A stretch of 64,000 nt of DNA from Candidatus Zhuqueibacterota bacterium (GCA_029261995.1 JAJDAF010000039.1:186001-250000); one strand, 5' to 3'. Numbered from the stretch's first letter, positions 49,914-58,336 are shown. Made by a program: numbers and translations. Notes: generated by a model from the letters alone, not told the origin.

Positions 49914-50248
49914 GAGAGCCACGGCAGGTTAGTCCTCAAAGAAAACTGTTAAAACGAGCTTGTGCCAGATGAAGTCTAAGAGTTGGAAATACTCAATGAT
50001 GCTAAGAAAGGCGTTGATAATTTGATATGTACCAATATAGCACACCGGCATTGCCATTTCTACCAAAATCTTAACATTATGTAATACTATTTTGCTGGAG
50101 CACTTAGACCGGTAACGAACATTGTGCATGACATTCTGGAGCTTAAGAACGGTGTCCTTCGTTCAGAATGGTTTTCACCGGGGGGGGATCTGCGACGGAT
50201 GAGGCTCTTGCGAGCCCTTTGGTAGGTATCTTTGATGAGGTTGAATAG
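49914..50248. other. intergenic region upstream of module B receptor
   Basis: About 335 bases without a gene. The part next to the receptor is an A+T-rich leader; the conserved module motif sits at 50068-50095. Further right are a run of eight G (about 50178-50185) and a small hairpin GGCTC-TTGC-GAGCC (about 50204-50217), which could end the tRNA transcript but lacks a T tail. I see no small coding sequence. Confidence 0.5.
50068..50095 (-). promoter_or_regulatory. 28-bp conserved motif upstream of the module B receptor gene
   Basis: Counterpart of 17996-18023, 25 of 28 bases identical. In gene direction it reads GCAAAATAGTATTAC, then ATAAT, then GTTAAGAT. Flanking bases do not match, so conservation is confined to the motif, as expected for a binding site or promoter and not for recent duplication of the whole region. 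Confidence 0.6.
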
Positions 50249-50322
50249 TAGCGGTGCAGGGACTCGAACCCCGGACTCGCGGATTATGATTCCGCTGCTC
50301 TAGCCAACTGAGCTACACCGCC
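50249..50322 (-). tRNA. tRNA-Met (CAU), elongator type
   Basis: The minus strand folds into a standard cloverleaf: acceptor GGCGGTG with CACCGCT, D-arm TAGCTCAGTTGGCTAGAGC, anticodon stem-loop GCGGA-ATCATAA-TCCGC with anticodon CAU at 50286-50288, T-loop GTTCGAGTC. The 3' CCA is not encoded. The GGAATCATAATCCGCG anticodon arm is typical of elongator tRNA-Met in Bacteroidota-type genomes; tRNA-Ile2 (lysidine) is the alternative and less likely. Confidence 0.92.
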
Positions 50323-50408
50323 ATTTGTTATAAAGCTGCATAAATATAACAGAAATACTTAGAAAGTCAAGTTCAATCTAGCTAAAGAATCTGCCTGGAA
50401 TGGCCCAG

Positions 50409-51290
50409 TCAGATTGCTGCCCTGGCACTCTGGCGATGCGCCACACCCATGCCCTCGTGCAGAATTCTCGCCGCCAGAATTGCTGTCCGGTCGTTTGTGT
50501 CGAGGCCTGGATTCACCTCCACGGCATCCATGCCGACCAACCTCCATGCTGTGCTTTGTATCAGTCTAAAGACTTGCCGCGGGGTCAGGCCGCCGGGTAC
50601 CGCGTGTGCCACTCCAGGCGCAAACGCTGGATCAAACGCGTCGAGATCGACTGTCAGATAGACCGAGGCGCCATGCGGGATGTGAGCCAACTCCGGGAGA
50701 CCGTTCTCCAAATCCTGGGCTGTACAAGAGTGCAGCCGTTCACCATATTTCGACGCCACCTGCCGCTGAGTCTCGTTCATTGTGCGAATGCCAACTTGCG
50801 TTAACGACGCAACGTGCTCAAGGCCCAAGGCCCGGGCTGCGACGCAGGCATGCGAATCGGGGTCACCGTAATAGCTGGGATAAAGGTCGGGATGGGCATC
50901 AATCTGAATAACGTGCACGGGATTCCGCAGAGCCGCGAGTGCAGAGAGAATAGGAATGGTCACGGCATGGTCACCGCCGGCGAAAAACGGAATCCGTCCG
51001 GCGGCAAAAACGCCCTCTGCAAATGTTCGATAGTGCTCCGCGGTTTGCGCCCACGACGCGTGAGTGGTCAGATCGCCCAAATCTGACACAGCCCCGGTGA
51101 GGTCGATGCCGGCCTCTGTTGTGGAGTTGAACCCTCGACCATCATACGCCTGCCGGATTCTTTCAGGGCCGGCAGCGCTTCCGTGGCGATAGGTCGACTG
51201 GCTATCACAGGCCAGGCCCGCAAAAACAAGTCGCTGTTGCTGGTCGTCACTAAAACAGCCGGCAAATGGTATTGGTTCAGGTTCGGTCAA
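50409..51290 (-). CDS. agmatinase/arginase-family ureohydrolase
   Basis: A 293-residue binuclear-manganese ureohydrolase. TTG 51290 is accepted as start because AGGA lies six bases ahead and the previous stop is only 20 bases upstream. Metal-binding motifs are all visible: GGDH near 120, DAHPD near 145, the nearby SHA, DLDAFDP near 223, and EVNP near 266. This set is closer to agmatinase (SpeB) than to arginase, suggesting putrescine formation from agmatine, but formimidoglutamase and guanidine-type hydrolases share the motifs, so the substrate is not certain. It is the last gene of a minus-strand group with an asparaginase and pdxJ. Confidence 0.87.
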   Translation of the reverse strand: MTEPEPIPFAGCFSDDQQQRLVFAGLACDSQSTYRHGSAAGPERIRQAYDGRGFNSTTEAGIDLTGAVSDLGDLTTHASWAQTAEHYRTFAEGVFAAGRIPFFAGGDHAVTIPILSALAALRNPVHVIQIDAHPDLYPSYYGDPDSHACVAARALGLEHVASLTQVGIRTMNETQRQVASKYGERLHSCTAQDLENGLPELAHIPHGASVYLTVDLDAFDPAFAPGVAHAVPGGLTPRQVFRLIQSTAWRLVGMDAVEVNPGLDTNDRTAILAARILHEGMGVAHRQSARAAI

Positions 51291-51309
51291 TGGTATTCCT
51301 GCTTGTGGA

Positions 51310-52293
51310 TCACAGAGAAAAGGCTGGCTGGATCAGACCAACATCAAGCCCTGCGCAGTTGCGCAACCTCGGCCGATGAAAGGCTTGCATTTGCTGCAAT
51401 TCATCCGCTGAAAGCAAATCGAGTTGTGCGAGGATTTCGAGCAACACGACGCCGGAGGCACGCTGTCCGCCGTCCGCGACTTTGACTGCAATGCCGAGGT
51501 TGTTCTCTCCGCGCACGCTGCAACAGCGCACTCCCTCTGCGCCAAGTTTGCAGACGATCCTGCCGCCGGAACAACGCATGAGCGCGGTATCGAAGCGCCC
51601 GGCGCCGGCAACCATCTCGGGATTCGTGGACATGATTGTGAACGCTTGCTCGGCCGCAGCCAGTTTGCCATCCGCCAGGCGGGCGAAAGCGGTGGCCATG
51701 CCATGCAGCGGCAGATAGAAAGCCGGGGCGCTGCAGCCATCGATACCGGTTTCGATTCCATCTTCGGGCAGGCCCGACAGCGCTGAGAGTCTGCGCAGAA
51801 TCCTTTGCTGTACAGGATGATCGACCGAGAGATAGGTTTCCAAAGGAGTTTCGAGAAACCTGGCGAGGGCCAGCATGCCGGCATGTTTCCCACTACAATT
51901 ATTCAGTAGTGCTGACTCGTCCTGTTCTGACTTCAGCCAGTTGTCCGCGGCATCTCTGAGCAAAGGGCGATGGAAACCGCAGTGCAAGTGCCCGGGCGTG
52001 AGCCCAATCTTCCCAAGAATGCTCTCGACAGCAGCCAGGTGGAAACTCTCGCCGTTATGGGAAGCCATCATGACAGCCAGCTCTTTGGCCGAGAACCCGA
52101 AATGCTCAACGGCGCCACTCTCCAGCAACGGCATCGCCTGAATCGGTTTTGCGGCCGAGCGCATGTAGGTTCGCAACCCGCGATCTCCCAAGCCGGCGAT
52201 CACCTCCCCCGATGAGTTCACCACGACAAAATCCCCCCGGTGAAGACTCTCGAGTCGTCCGTCGCGTAGGACGTGCGCCAACACTTGTGACAT
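51310..52293 (-). CDS. L-asparaginase, type II PF06089 family
   Basis: A 327-residue protein of the thermolabile/R. etli-type asparaginase family (PF06089), unrelated to E. coli AnsA/B. ATG 52293 is chosen; a GTG two codons upstream is possible. Visible family hallmarks: RSAAKPIQAMPL near 46, MASHNGE near 79, LHCGFH, NNCSGKHAGML near 130, GIDGCSAPAFYLPL near 190, and CSGG...GAEGV further on. No signal peptide, so cytoplasmic; it would hydrolyse L-Asn to Asp and ammonia. It lies 20 bases before the ureohydrolase and 20 after pdxJ, suggesting one transcript, perhaps nitrogen-related, though the grouping with pdxJ may be fortuitous. Confidence 0.9.
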   Translation of the reverse strand: MSQVLAHVLRDGRLESLHRGDFVVVNSSGEVIAGLGDRGLRTYMRSAAKPIQAMPLLESGAVEHFGFSAKELAVMMASHNGESFHLAAVESILGKIGLTPGHLHCGFHRPLLRDAADNWLKSEQDESALLNNCSGKHAGMLALARFLETPLETYLSVDHPVQQRILRRLSALSGLPEDGIETGIDGCSAPAFYLPLHGMATAFARLADGKLAAAEQAFTIMSTNPEMVAGAGRFDTALMRCSGGRIVCKLGAEGVRCCSVRGENNLGIAVKVADGGQRASGVVLLEILAQLDLLSADELQQMQAFHRPRLRNCAGLDVGLIQPAFSL

Positions 52294-52312
52294 TTGCACT
52301 TAGACGAGCGCC

Positions 52313-53029
52313 TTAACGCCGGATGATCTGCAACAACTCGCGCACCGCGCGCTCCATGCCGATCATAGCTGCTTTGGCGACGATGGAATGACCAATGTTG
52401 AGTTCCTCGATTTGTTCAATGTCCAGAATGTCACGCACATTGTGATAATCGAGGCCATGCCCGGCACTGACGCCCAGACCCAGCTTGGCGGCAGCCATAG
52501 CTATGGAGCGGATTTTTTCAAGTTCGTCCATGACATCACCGAGATCACCAGCGTTGGCATACAAGCCGGTGTGGATCTCGACGTAGTCGGCATTCAGCTT
52601 GGCAGCGGCCTTGATTTGCTCGATTGCCGGATCGACGAACAGGGAAACCACGATGTTATGACTTCTGAGCTGGCGCACCACGTCTTCGATCCAATCGGTG
52701 TTGGAGAGAACATCAAGCCCGCCCTCGGTTGTGACTTCCTCCCGGTTTTCGGGAACCAGCGTCACCATATCAGGCACAACTTCGGTGGCAAGGCTGACCA
52801 TTTCGTCGGTGGCTGCCATCTCCAGGTTCAAATGGGTTTTGACAATCTCCTTGAGAAGAAAAAGATCCTTATCTTTGATGTGTCTGCGGTCTTCCCGCAA
52901 GTGACAAACGATGCCGTCGGCGCCAGCCATCTCGGCTGCAATCGCTGCGGCAACCGGGTCGGGCAGCTTCCCGCGTCGGGCTTCCCGCAGCGTTGCTATG
53001 TGGTCGATGTTGACTCCTAATCGCATCAT
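52313..53029 (-). CDS. pdxJ: pyridoxine 5'-phosphate synthase
   Basis: A 238-residue TIM-barrel enzyme that condenses 1-deoxyxylulose 5-phosphate with 3-amino-1-hydroxyacetone phosphate in DXP-dependent vitamin B6 synthesis. GGAGGG precedes the first of two adjacent ATGs (53029). Key segments: LGVNIDHIATLREARRG at the N-terminus, GIVCHLREDRRHI near 40, NLEMAAT near 70, TLVPENREEVTTEGG near 95, and SAGHGLDYHN near 195, covering the active-site His, Glu and phosphate-binding residues. Length is normal. The PLP made would serve the diaminopimelate decarboxylase among many others, but no functional linkage to its neighbours is evident. Confidence 0.96.
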   Translation of the reverse strand: MMRLGVNIDHIATLREARRGKLPDPVAAAIAAEMAGADGIVCHLREDRRHIKDKDLFLLKEIVKTHLNLEMAATDEMVSLATEVVPDMVTLVPENREEVTTEGGLDVLSNTDWIEDVVRQLRSHNIVVSLFVDPAIEQIKAAAKLNADYVEIHTGLYANAGDLGDVMDELEKIRSIAMAAAKLGLGVSAGHGLDYHNVRDILDIEQIEELNIGHSIVAKAAMIGMERAVRELLQIIRR

Positions 53030-53048
53030 ACATTCCCTCCTATTTGGG

Positions 53049-54101
53049 CTATAAATCAGAAATACCTACGAATTGCACTCCCAGCCTGCGGAGCACCGTC
53101 ATTTCTCTCTGCAACACGCGCCACGTTTGACGACGGGGATGAACGAGCCCCACCGCGATTCTTTTGCGGGCAGCCAAACGCGCCAGTCGGTGCAGCCTGG
53201 CTCGAATTTCACTCTCCTCGCGAACTACATCGACTTCGACGTCAACCGCGAAACAACCTCGGGAGACAGTCACCGCCCCGGAGCAAGCGTCGTTTTCCGG
53301 GGTGCCCGGCCGATCAACCAAAACAACATTCTCCTGGTTGAGAGCACCATGCAACGCATCCCGCAGGCTTTCATCCACGATATCACCGGCAAAACAGATT
53401 GCAGACGTGGCCTCCGGCAGAACCCGCATCGCCTTGCGTACTCGACGGGTGATTTCGGAGGCTTCAAGGTCCGCGAACAAAGCGAAATCCTCTGACACCG
53501 GGTCATTTTCCGCAGGTTCAACGGCAAAATATGCCATCACATCCAGGCCATCAGCTGATGCTGTCTCAGCAATCCTGCGAGAATGCCGCAAGCCGGGCAG
53601 CACGGAGAGTGACACCGTCTGCTGCAATTGCAGGAACGATTTCACAGTCGTGTCTAACGAACCACCCAATCCGGCAACCACGATGGCGACACGTCCCTGG
53701 TTGCGCCTGATGCCCGAGTCCGGCACGAGCGTTATTCGCACCAGCATCTCCCCTGAAAAGCCAATCTCAATCACCCTACGGCTGTTGTTGCGGAGTCTCT
53801 CCGCCCTAAGGCACCGGCCCCCAAGTTCGAGGAATCTGGCCACAAGCGCTGCATAGATTTGCTCGATGGCCAGGTCCCGTGGAACGCGAACAACTTTGCT
53901 TGAGCCGTCCCCGCTAATCCAGTCATCGCGAATCCCGTAAGCAAACAACACCGGATACGGGCTGCCGAGCAGAGCAGCTCGTTGGTCATCAATCGAGTCC
54001 GAAGCATCAAACACTTCGAGCGACGCTCGAAGTGCAAGCAGGGTAAGGCCGACCACAACAAGCAGCAAGAAAAATCTGATCTTCGGACGAAGTCCTGCCA
54101 T
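53049..54101 (-). CDS. divergent polysaccharide deacetylase family protein (YibQ-type), probably lacking catalytic Asp pair
   Basis: A 350-residue protein. ATG 54101 is preferred: GAGGG lies six bases upstream and the membrane anchor (about 12-30, IRFFLLLVVVGLTLLAL) follows at once. The C-terminal two thirds match the PF04748 family: VAIVVAGLGGSLDTTVKSF, VSLSVLPGLRHSRRIAETAS, DVMAYFAVEP, and a late IAVGLVHPR. Active relatives read IIIDDLG at the first block; here both Asp are gone (VVAGLG), and the HxxxEP-type block reads FAVEP. It probably lacks metal-dependent deacetylation or works as a binding protein. It faces the periplasm and lies 20 bases before pdxJ and 57 after a lipoprotein gene. 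Confidence 0.78.
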   Translation of the reverse strand: MAGLRPKIRFFLLLVVVGLTLLALRASLEVFDASDSIDDQRAALLGSPYPVLFAYGIRDDWISGDGSSKVVRVPRDLAIEQIYAALVARFLELGGRCLRAERLRNNSRRVIEIGFSGEMLVRITLVPDSGIRRNQGRVAIVVAGLGGSLDTTVKSFLQLQQTVSLSVLPGLRHSRRIAETASADGLDVMAYFAVEPAENDPVSEDFALFADLEASEITRRVRKAMRVLPEATSAICFAGDIVDESLRDALHGALNQENVVLVDRPGTPENDACSGAVTVSRGCFAVDVEVDVVREESEIRARLHRLARLAARKRIAVGLVHPRRQTWRVLQREMTVLRRLGVQFVGISDL

Positions 54102-54157
54102 TCGCACCCTCGGACGTCTCCATGTCGCCAACCCGCGCTGCTGGAGAACGAAATCTA

Positions 54158-54760
54158 CTAGTTAAAAAAGGCCTTCAGCTCGCTCCAGGAAAAATTATCA
54201 GGCTCTGTCTTCGTATCTTCCCACCGATAAATTGCCCAGTCACCAAATTCATCACGCTCGAGAAAAAATCGGGCTTGCCCGTTGATGTCTCCGCCCAGGC
54301 CGCCAGACGGGCTACTATGTTCCACGACAATTGTGTAGTCCTGCGTGATGACCGCGGTTGAAGACCTCGGAGGCTCCCGGTCGGCTTCCACTAGGAAAAG
54401 AGCAAGTACGGAGTCGGCCGGCGTCGCCTGCAGCATTCTGGAGAAGTACCGCCTTTCTCGGTCCAGGTCCCAGCCCAAAAAAATGCCGGGCTGGGAAAGC
54501 GCCACGCCCTCATCCGGCGCGAACTCAAAACGTCGCTCGGACCGTGTTGAATCGACAAAACTTTGGACATAGGTTTCGACATTGCGATCCGTGAAGGCAG
54601 CCTGCAAATTCAGGAAGACATTCTCGACCGAAGACCGATCCAGAAAGCCAGACGTGTTTTGACTCGGTAGCTCGGGCTCTCGGGTCGTGAATGGGTTCTC
54701 ACACGCTCCGGCCACCAGAACACACGCGGTCGCGAGATAGAATACCTGACGCAAAATCAC
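54158..54760 (-). CDS. hypothetical lipoprotein, possibly NTF2-like
   Basis: A 200-residue protein starting at GTG 54760, with a lipoprotein leader (LVAGAC, Cys near 20). The mature part opens with a Pro/Thr/Ser linker, then SSVENVFLNLQAAFTDRNVETYVQSF, a pattern common at the start of NTF2-like or SnoaL-like domains, followed by beta-strands and the ending WAIYRWEDTKTE. No catalytic residues stand out. It diverges from fxsA across a 63-base promoter region and precedes the divergent deacetylase gene by 57 bases. Function unknown. Confidence 0.72.
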   Translation of the reverse strand: MILRQVFYLATACVLVAGACENPFTTREPELPSQNTSGFLDRSSVENVFLNLQAAFTDRNVETYVQSFVDSTRSERRFEFAPDEGVALSQPGIFLGWDLDRERRYFSRMLQATPADSVLALFLVEADREPPRSSTAVITQDYTIVVEHSSPSGGLGGDINGQARFFLERDEFGDWAIYRWEDTKTEPDNFSWSELKAFFN

Positions 54761-54823
54761 TTGTGAATCGACCTCAAAAGATGTATACTGCTAACCGGAT
54801 CATTGTCACTTGGAGCAGTGTTT

Positions 54824-55225
54824 ATGTTTGTCAAACTCGTCATCCTGTTTACGATTGTGCCCCTGATTGAACTCTCCCTGCTTATCGAGCTGGGCCAACG
54901 CTTTGGCTTGCTGGCAACCATCACCGTAGTGATTAGCACCGGTCTGCTCGGCGCCGCACTTGCCCGCAAGGAGGGCTTCGGTGTTATCACCCGAATCCAG
55001 ACCGAACTCTCCAGCGGTCAAATACCGGCGGACAGCCTGTCAGATGCGGCGCTGGTGCTCGCCGGCGCCCTGCTGCTGTTGACGCCAGGTTTGATAACCG
55101 ACGCCATCGGCCTTGCCCTTCTGGTTCCCCTGAGCCGGGCGTTTTGCAAAGCCTACCTCAAACGCTACTTGCGCACAAAGATCGACACCGGCGAAATTCA
55201 GGCAAACTACCGCGTTGAAGAATGA
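54824..55225 (+). CDS. fxsA: FxsA-family membrane protein
   Basis: A 133-residue inner-membrane protein of the FxsA family (PF04186). GGAG at 54812-54815 is eight bases before ATG 54824; a TTG at 54803 is less likely. It has a first hydrophobic helix (VKLVILFTIVPLIELSLLIEL), a second (TITVVISTGLLGAALARKEG, containing the family's ARKEG-like turn), and a third (LVLAGALLLLTPGLITDAIGLALL), then a cytoplasmic tail. In E. coli, FxsA modulates exclusion of phage T7 by the F plasmid; its normal role is unclear. It is the only plus-strand gene in this part. Confidence 0.9.
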   Translation: MFVKLVILFTIVPLIELSLLIELGQRFGLLATITVVISTGLLGAALARKEGFGVITRIQTELSSGQIPADSLSDAALVLAGALLLLTPGLITDAIGLALLVPLSRAFCKAYLKRYLRTKIDTGEIQANYRVEE

Positions 55226-55275
55226 CCCGCCAGCATCAAATCTCAGGAAGAAAATAGGCAAAACTCTCCCGGCAT

Positions 55276-56007
55276 TCAAGACATTTCATCAGCCTCCGGC
55301 TCCGCAATCTGAATGCGAATCCGTTTGTTCATCCGGCCCTTGCTCTTGTGCTCCACAACCTTGATCGGCCCCACCTCGTTGGTGTTGGCGACATGCGTTC
55401 CTCCGTCGGCTTGCAGATCAAGCCCGGCGATTTCGACGGTTCGAACTTCGGGAATGCCTTCCGGCAACAAGTTGATTTTTGTACGGATGAGATCCGGGAT
55501 TTGAAACGCCTCCTGGCGCGGCAGGACATTGACTTGTACCGGCCGTGCGGCCTGAACTTCGGCGTTGATACGCTCTTCAATCTGTTCGGCAAAGTCGCCG
55601 GACATTGACTCCAGCTCAAAATCGAGGCGCCCGGAGCCGGGCTCCATGTTACCGCCGGTTACCTGTGCTCCGAAGTCACGCCAAATGACGCCGCATAAAA
55701 TATGCAGGGCTGTGTGCGTCCGCATCAGCAGGTAGCGCCGCTGCCAGTTGATCTTGCATTTGACAAACTGCCCGACCTCGGGCAAGGGACCGTGCAGCCA
55801 GTGTACGATGTCCGCTCCGGCCTTCTTGACCTTGTCGAGGCGTGCAACGTAACCGGACCACAGCATTTTGCCTTCATCAGCCGGCTGACCGCCGCCTCCA
55901 GGATAGAAAATTGTCTTCTCGAGCACCACGCCACCCTCACTTCCGGAAACCACCCTGGCTTTGACTTCTCTGGAATAACTATCTGAGTGATAAATCAATT
56001 CGGTCAC
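55276..56007 (-). CDS. alanyl-tRNA editing protein AlaX (type M)
   Basis: A 243-residue free-standing editing-domain protein related to the C-terminal editing region of alanyl-tRNA synthetase; it deacylates Ser-tRNA(Ala) or Gly-tRNA(Ala). GTG 56007 has GGAGG six bases upstream. The N-terminal beta-barrel carries YPGGGGQPADEG; the zinc motifs are RTHTALHIL (HxxxH) near 98 and DGGTHVANTNEVG near 205, where the usual CGGTH Cys is Asp, as in many AlaX proteins. Length fits AlaX-M. It stands alone between fxsA (convergent, 50 bases) and a DUF1684 gene. Confidence 0.92.
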   Translation of the reverse strand: MTELIYHSDSYSREVKARVVSGSEGGVVLEKTIFYPGGGGQPADEGKMLWSGYVARLDKVKKAGADIVHWLHGPLPEVGQFVKCKINWQRRYLLMRTHTALHILCGVIWRDFGAQVTGGNMEPGSGRLDFELESMSGDFAEQIEERINAEVQAARPVQVNVLPRQEAFQIPDLIRTKINLLPEGIPEVRTVEIAGLDLQADGGTHVANTNEVGPIKVVEHKSKGRMNKRIRIQIAEPEADEMS

Positions 56008-56181
56008 AACCGTACCTCCATCTGGAATAACTCAACTTCCAACATACGGGTAAAGTGGGACTATTGCAATCGATTTGGGTTGCCGGCTGAGGGTTCGCAG
56101 GCACGATATTTCTGCAAGGCCGGATGTCAGACGCAACGGCTAGAAGTCGCCAACACTGCGCCCTATCTCCGTGTTAATGCC

Positions 56182-56808
56182 CTAATGAGCAGTCTCTTTG
56201 TAGTTCTTTTCGCCTGCGCGAATAGCTGCAGGGATGGTGTTTTCAGTGGGCGGGATCGGACAATTGTACCCCGGCTTGCCGTAAGCACAAGAAGGATTGT
56301 AAGCCAGGTTGAAATCGAGATCATAAGTGCCCGAATCATTTTCCTTTAAATCCAGATATCTTCCTCCGGGGTAGCTTTCATGCTTGCTGGTCGCGTCGAT
56401 GAACGGCACGAACAAATAGCCAGGATAGCGGGGTTGAATATCGAGCAATTTGTAGACCTGCAGGCGGGAGGAAATACCATCCACGGCGAAATCAAAGTAG
56501 CCATATTTTTCGGCGTCGCGCTGATGGCCGGTGCTGGTGGCAATCTTGATGGTCGGCTTCTGCTCGTGGTGATGGAGCTTTAGACGGAACCGATAGCCCG
56601 GGTCCTCCGGAAAGTATCTCAACCCCTTGAACATGGCTTTCTCCGCCTCTGGTAGCGGCGAATGTTCACCATATTTAAACGCATTGTCTTTCTCCGCCCG
56701 TGAATTTTGGAGAGCGCTTTTGGGAACCTTGATTGTTGGCAATGGCGCCGCTTGCTCGGCTTTGCATCCGGCCAGGCAAAGAAGAAAAATCGACAGTATC
56801 CAGGTCAT
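56182..56808 (-). CDS. DUF1684 lipoprotein
   Basis: A 208-residue protein starting at ATG 56808 (AGAGG upstream). Lipoprotein leader LLCLAGC, Cys near 16. The mature region matches DUF1684: KDNAFKYGEHSPLPEAEKAMFKGLRYFPEDP, a middle beta-rich part with FVPFIDATSKHESYPGGRYLDL, and the hallmark ending YNPSCAYGKPGYNCPIPPTENTIPAAIRAGEK with its two Cys. The family is widespread, including Bacteroidota; its biochemical role is not established. It follows the cupin gene by 68 bases on the same strand. Confidence 0.9.
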   Translation of the reverse strand: MTWILSIFLLCLAGCKAEQAAPLPTIKVPKSALQNSRAEKDNAFKYGEHSPLPEAEKAMFKGLRYFPEDPGYRFRLKLHHHEQKPTIKIATSTGHQRDAEKYGYFDFAVDGISSRLQVYKLLDIQPRYPGYLFVPFIDATSKHESYPGGRYLDLKENDSGTYDLDFNLAYNPSCAYGKPGYNCPIPPTENTIPAAIRAGEKNYKETAH

Positions 56809-56876
56809 GTTTCTACCTCTTCGTTGAATGAGTTCGTCGCTCACTGCAACAAGATCTTTTTGCTGCCTAATTCCCG

Positions 56877-57227
56877 CTAACCACCCTTGTTGAGTGCCGG
56901 GATCAGGCAAATAAACCGCATCGGCTGGTCACCGGCGTTGACAAACTGGTGCTTTTCGTTCGGCTCGACGAAAATCACATCACCACTTTTGAATCGCGTT
57001 TCGCCAGATTCACCCTTGAGTAACCCGGAGCCATCGAGCACAAAGACCTCGTGCTCATAATCATGATCATGGAACGGCGTGTGCCCGCCAGGCTCGACCG
57101 TGAACATGCGCATTGCGAAATTTTCAGCGCCGTCGTTCTCCGAGATGAGGAGCCGCATTTTGGCGCCGACAGCGCCCTCCATGGTTACCACGCTTTCGTC
57201 GATTTCGTTGATGTTTTTGACTTGCAT
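56877..57227 (-). CDS. small cupin-domain protein
   Basis: A 116-residue single cupin. ATG 57227 follows GGAGG with nine-base spacing; upstream codons overlap queC and are not used. The first metal motif is clear, HTPFHDHDYEHEVFVLDG (His, His, Glu/His in cupin spacing), and the second is present as EKHQFVN near 97. Such proteins often bind a divalent metal and act as isomerase, dioxygenase or ligand sensors; no substrate can be named. It begins 20 bases after the queC stop and may be co-transcribed, but has no known role in queuosine synthesis. Confidence 0.85.
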   Translation of the reverse strand: MQVKNINEIDESVVTMEGAVGAKMRLLISENDGAENFAMRMFTVEPGGHTPFHDHDYEHEVFVLDGSGLLKGESGETRFKSGDVIFVEPNEKHQFVNAGDQPMRFICLIPALNKGG

Positions 57228-57246
57228 TGGTTCAGACCTCCAGCTT

Positions 57247-57933
57247 CTAGGAATACTCCGGTCGTTCGACATATTCAATCGGATCGACGATTCCGGCTTT
57301 GTGAAAGCCGCGCAGGCGAAAGGCGCAACTGTCGCAGACACCACAGGCCTGCTCCTCATTTTGGTAGCAGGACCACGTCAGTTCAAACGGCACGCCAAGC
57401 TCAGCTCCGCGGGCAACGATTTGCGACTTCTTCAACTGAATGATGGGGGTTTCAATCCGGACGTGTGTGTTTGGCCTGGTGCCGGCTGTAATGACCGCTT
57501 CGAAGGCGTCATAGAATTCCCGGCGGCAGTCAGGATAGCCGGAACTGTCTTCATCTACCGCTCCGACAAAAATGTGGCTGGCTGAAATGACTTCGGCCCA
57601 ACTGGTTGCAACCGCCAGCAGATTGGCATTTCGAAAAGGAACGTACGAACTCGGGATCTCCACACTTTCAAGATCAGCATGGCTGATCTCGATGGCAGGG
57701 TCGGTAAGGCTCGAGCCTCCAATTTGCGCGAGGTGGCCGACATCGACAACCAGGGTTTGGTCAGCCGCAAAGAAATTCGCCAGGTCCTGAAATGCCTGGC
57801 GTTCACGCCGCTCAGTACGTTGACCATAATTCAGGTGCAGCATGGCGAGCCGGTAGCGCTGTCCCGCGATTGCGGTCGTGACCGCGCTATCGAGTCCGCC
57901 ACTTACGAGTACAACTGCCAACTCGCGCGTCAC
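57247..57933 (-). CDS. queC: 7-cyano-7-deazaguanine synthase
   Basis: A 228-residue ATP-dependent enzyme that converts 7-carboxy-7-deazaguanine to preQ0 in queuosine/archaeosine-type biosynthesis. GTG 57933 overlaps the queF TGA by four bases (GTGA). The PP-loop is VSGGLDSAV near 10; the preQ0-type substrate region FVGAVDEDSSGYPDCR is near 124; the zinc-binding cysteines lie in SCYQNEEQACGVCDSCAFR near 196. Length is normal. Pairing with queF directly downstream in the pathway makes the assignment certain; queD and queE are not in the window. Confidence 0.96.
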   Translation of the reverse strand: MTRELAVVLVSGGLDSAVTTAIAGQRYRLAMLHLNYGQRTERRERQAFQDLANFFAADQTLVVDVGHLAQIGGSSLTDPAIEISHADLESVEIPSSYVPFRNANLLAVATSWAEVISASHIFVGAVDEDSSGYPDCRREFYDAFEAVITAGTRPNTHVRIETPIIQLKKSQIVARGAELGVPFELTWSCYQNEEQACGVCDSCAFRLRGFHKAGIVDPIEYVERPEYS

Positions 57934-58277
57934 TCTTTGTCCTTATCATAGGTCGCTTTCACCACGGACCGAAGCCCGCCGCGCACACTGAATTCACCGA
58001 CAACCCGCATGTTGCGTGGCTGACAGGCTGCAACCAAATCGTCTAGAATCTGGTTGGTGACGGCCTCGTAAAAAATCCCCTGATTACGATATTCTAAAAA
58101 ATAGTACTTTAGCGCCTTTAGCTCGAGACACAACTTGTCAGCGACATATTCTACGGTGATTGTACCAAAGTCCGGCAAACCCGTCATGGGGCAGACGGAG
58201 GTGAATTCGTTGTTGACGATGGTTATGGTGTAGTCACGGTCGGGGTATTTATTATCAAATGTTTCCACCTTCTGCAT
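57930..58277 (-). CDS. queF: NADPH-dependent 7-cyano-7-deazaguanine reductase
   Basis: A 115-residue short (unimodular, T-fold) QueF that reduces the nitrile of preQ0 to preQ1. AGGAG precedes ATG 58277 at seven bases. Active-site features: the nucleophilic Cys and nearby region in EFTSVCPMTGLPDFG near 25-38, the QueF signature ELKALKYYFLEYRNQGIFYE near 52-71 that contributes to NADPH binding, and the terminal FSVRGG. It is the first gene of a coupled queF-queC pair. Confidence 0.96.
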   Translation of the reverse strand: MQKVETFDNKYPDRDYTITIVNNEFTSVCPMTGLPDFGTITVEYVADKLCLELKALKYYFLEYRNQGIFYEAVTNQILDDLVAACQPRNMRVVGEFSVRGGLRSVVKATYDKDKE

Positions 58278-58336
58278 CCAATCGCTCCTGTTTAATGAAT
58301 GCAGAAATTACAATCGCAGGCCGCGAAAATCAAGTT

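Noticed and set aside
50178-50185. Run of eight G as a structural element
   Set aside because: A short homopolymer in non-coding DNA without partner C run; could be chance or a sequencing artefact.
50249-50322. tRNA-Ile2 with lysidine-modified CAU anticodon
   Set aside because: The anticodon arm and D-arm resemble elongator tRNA-Met of Bacteroidota-type genomes more closely; not absolutely excluded.
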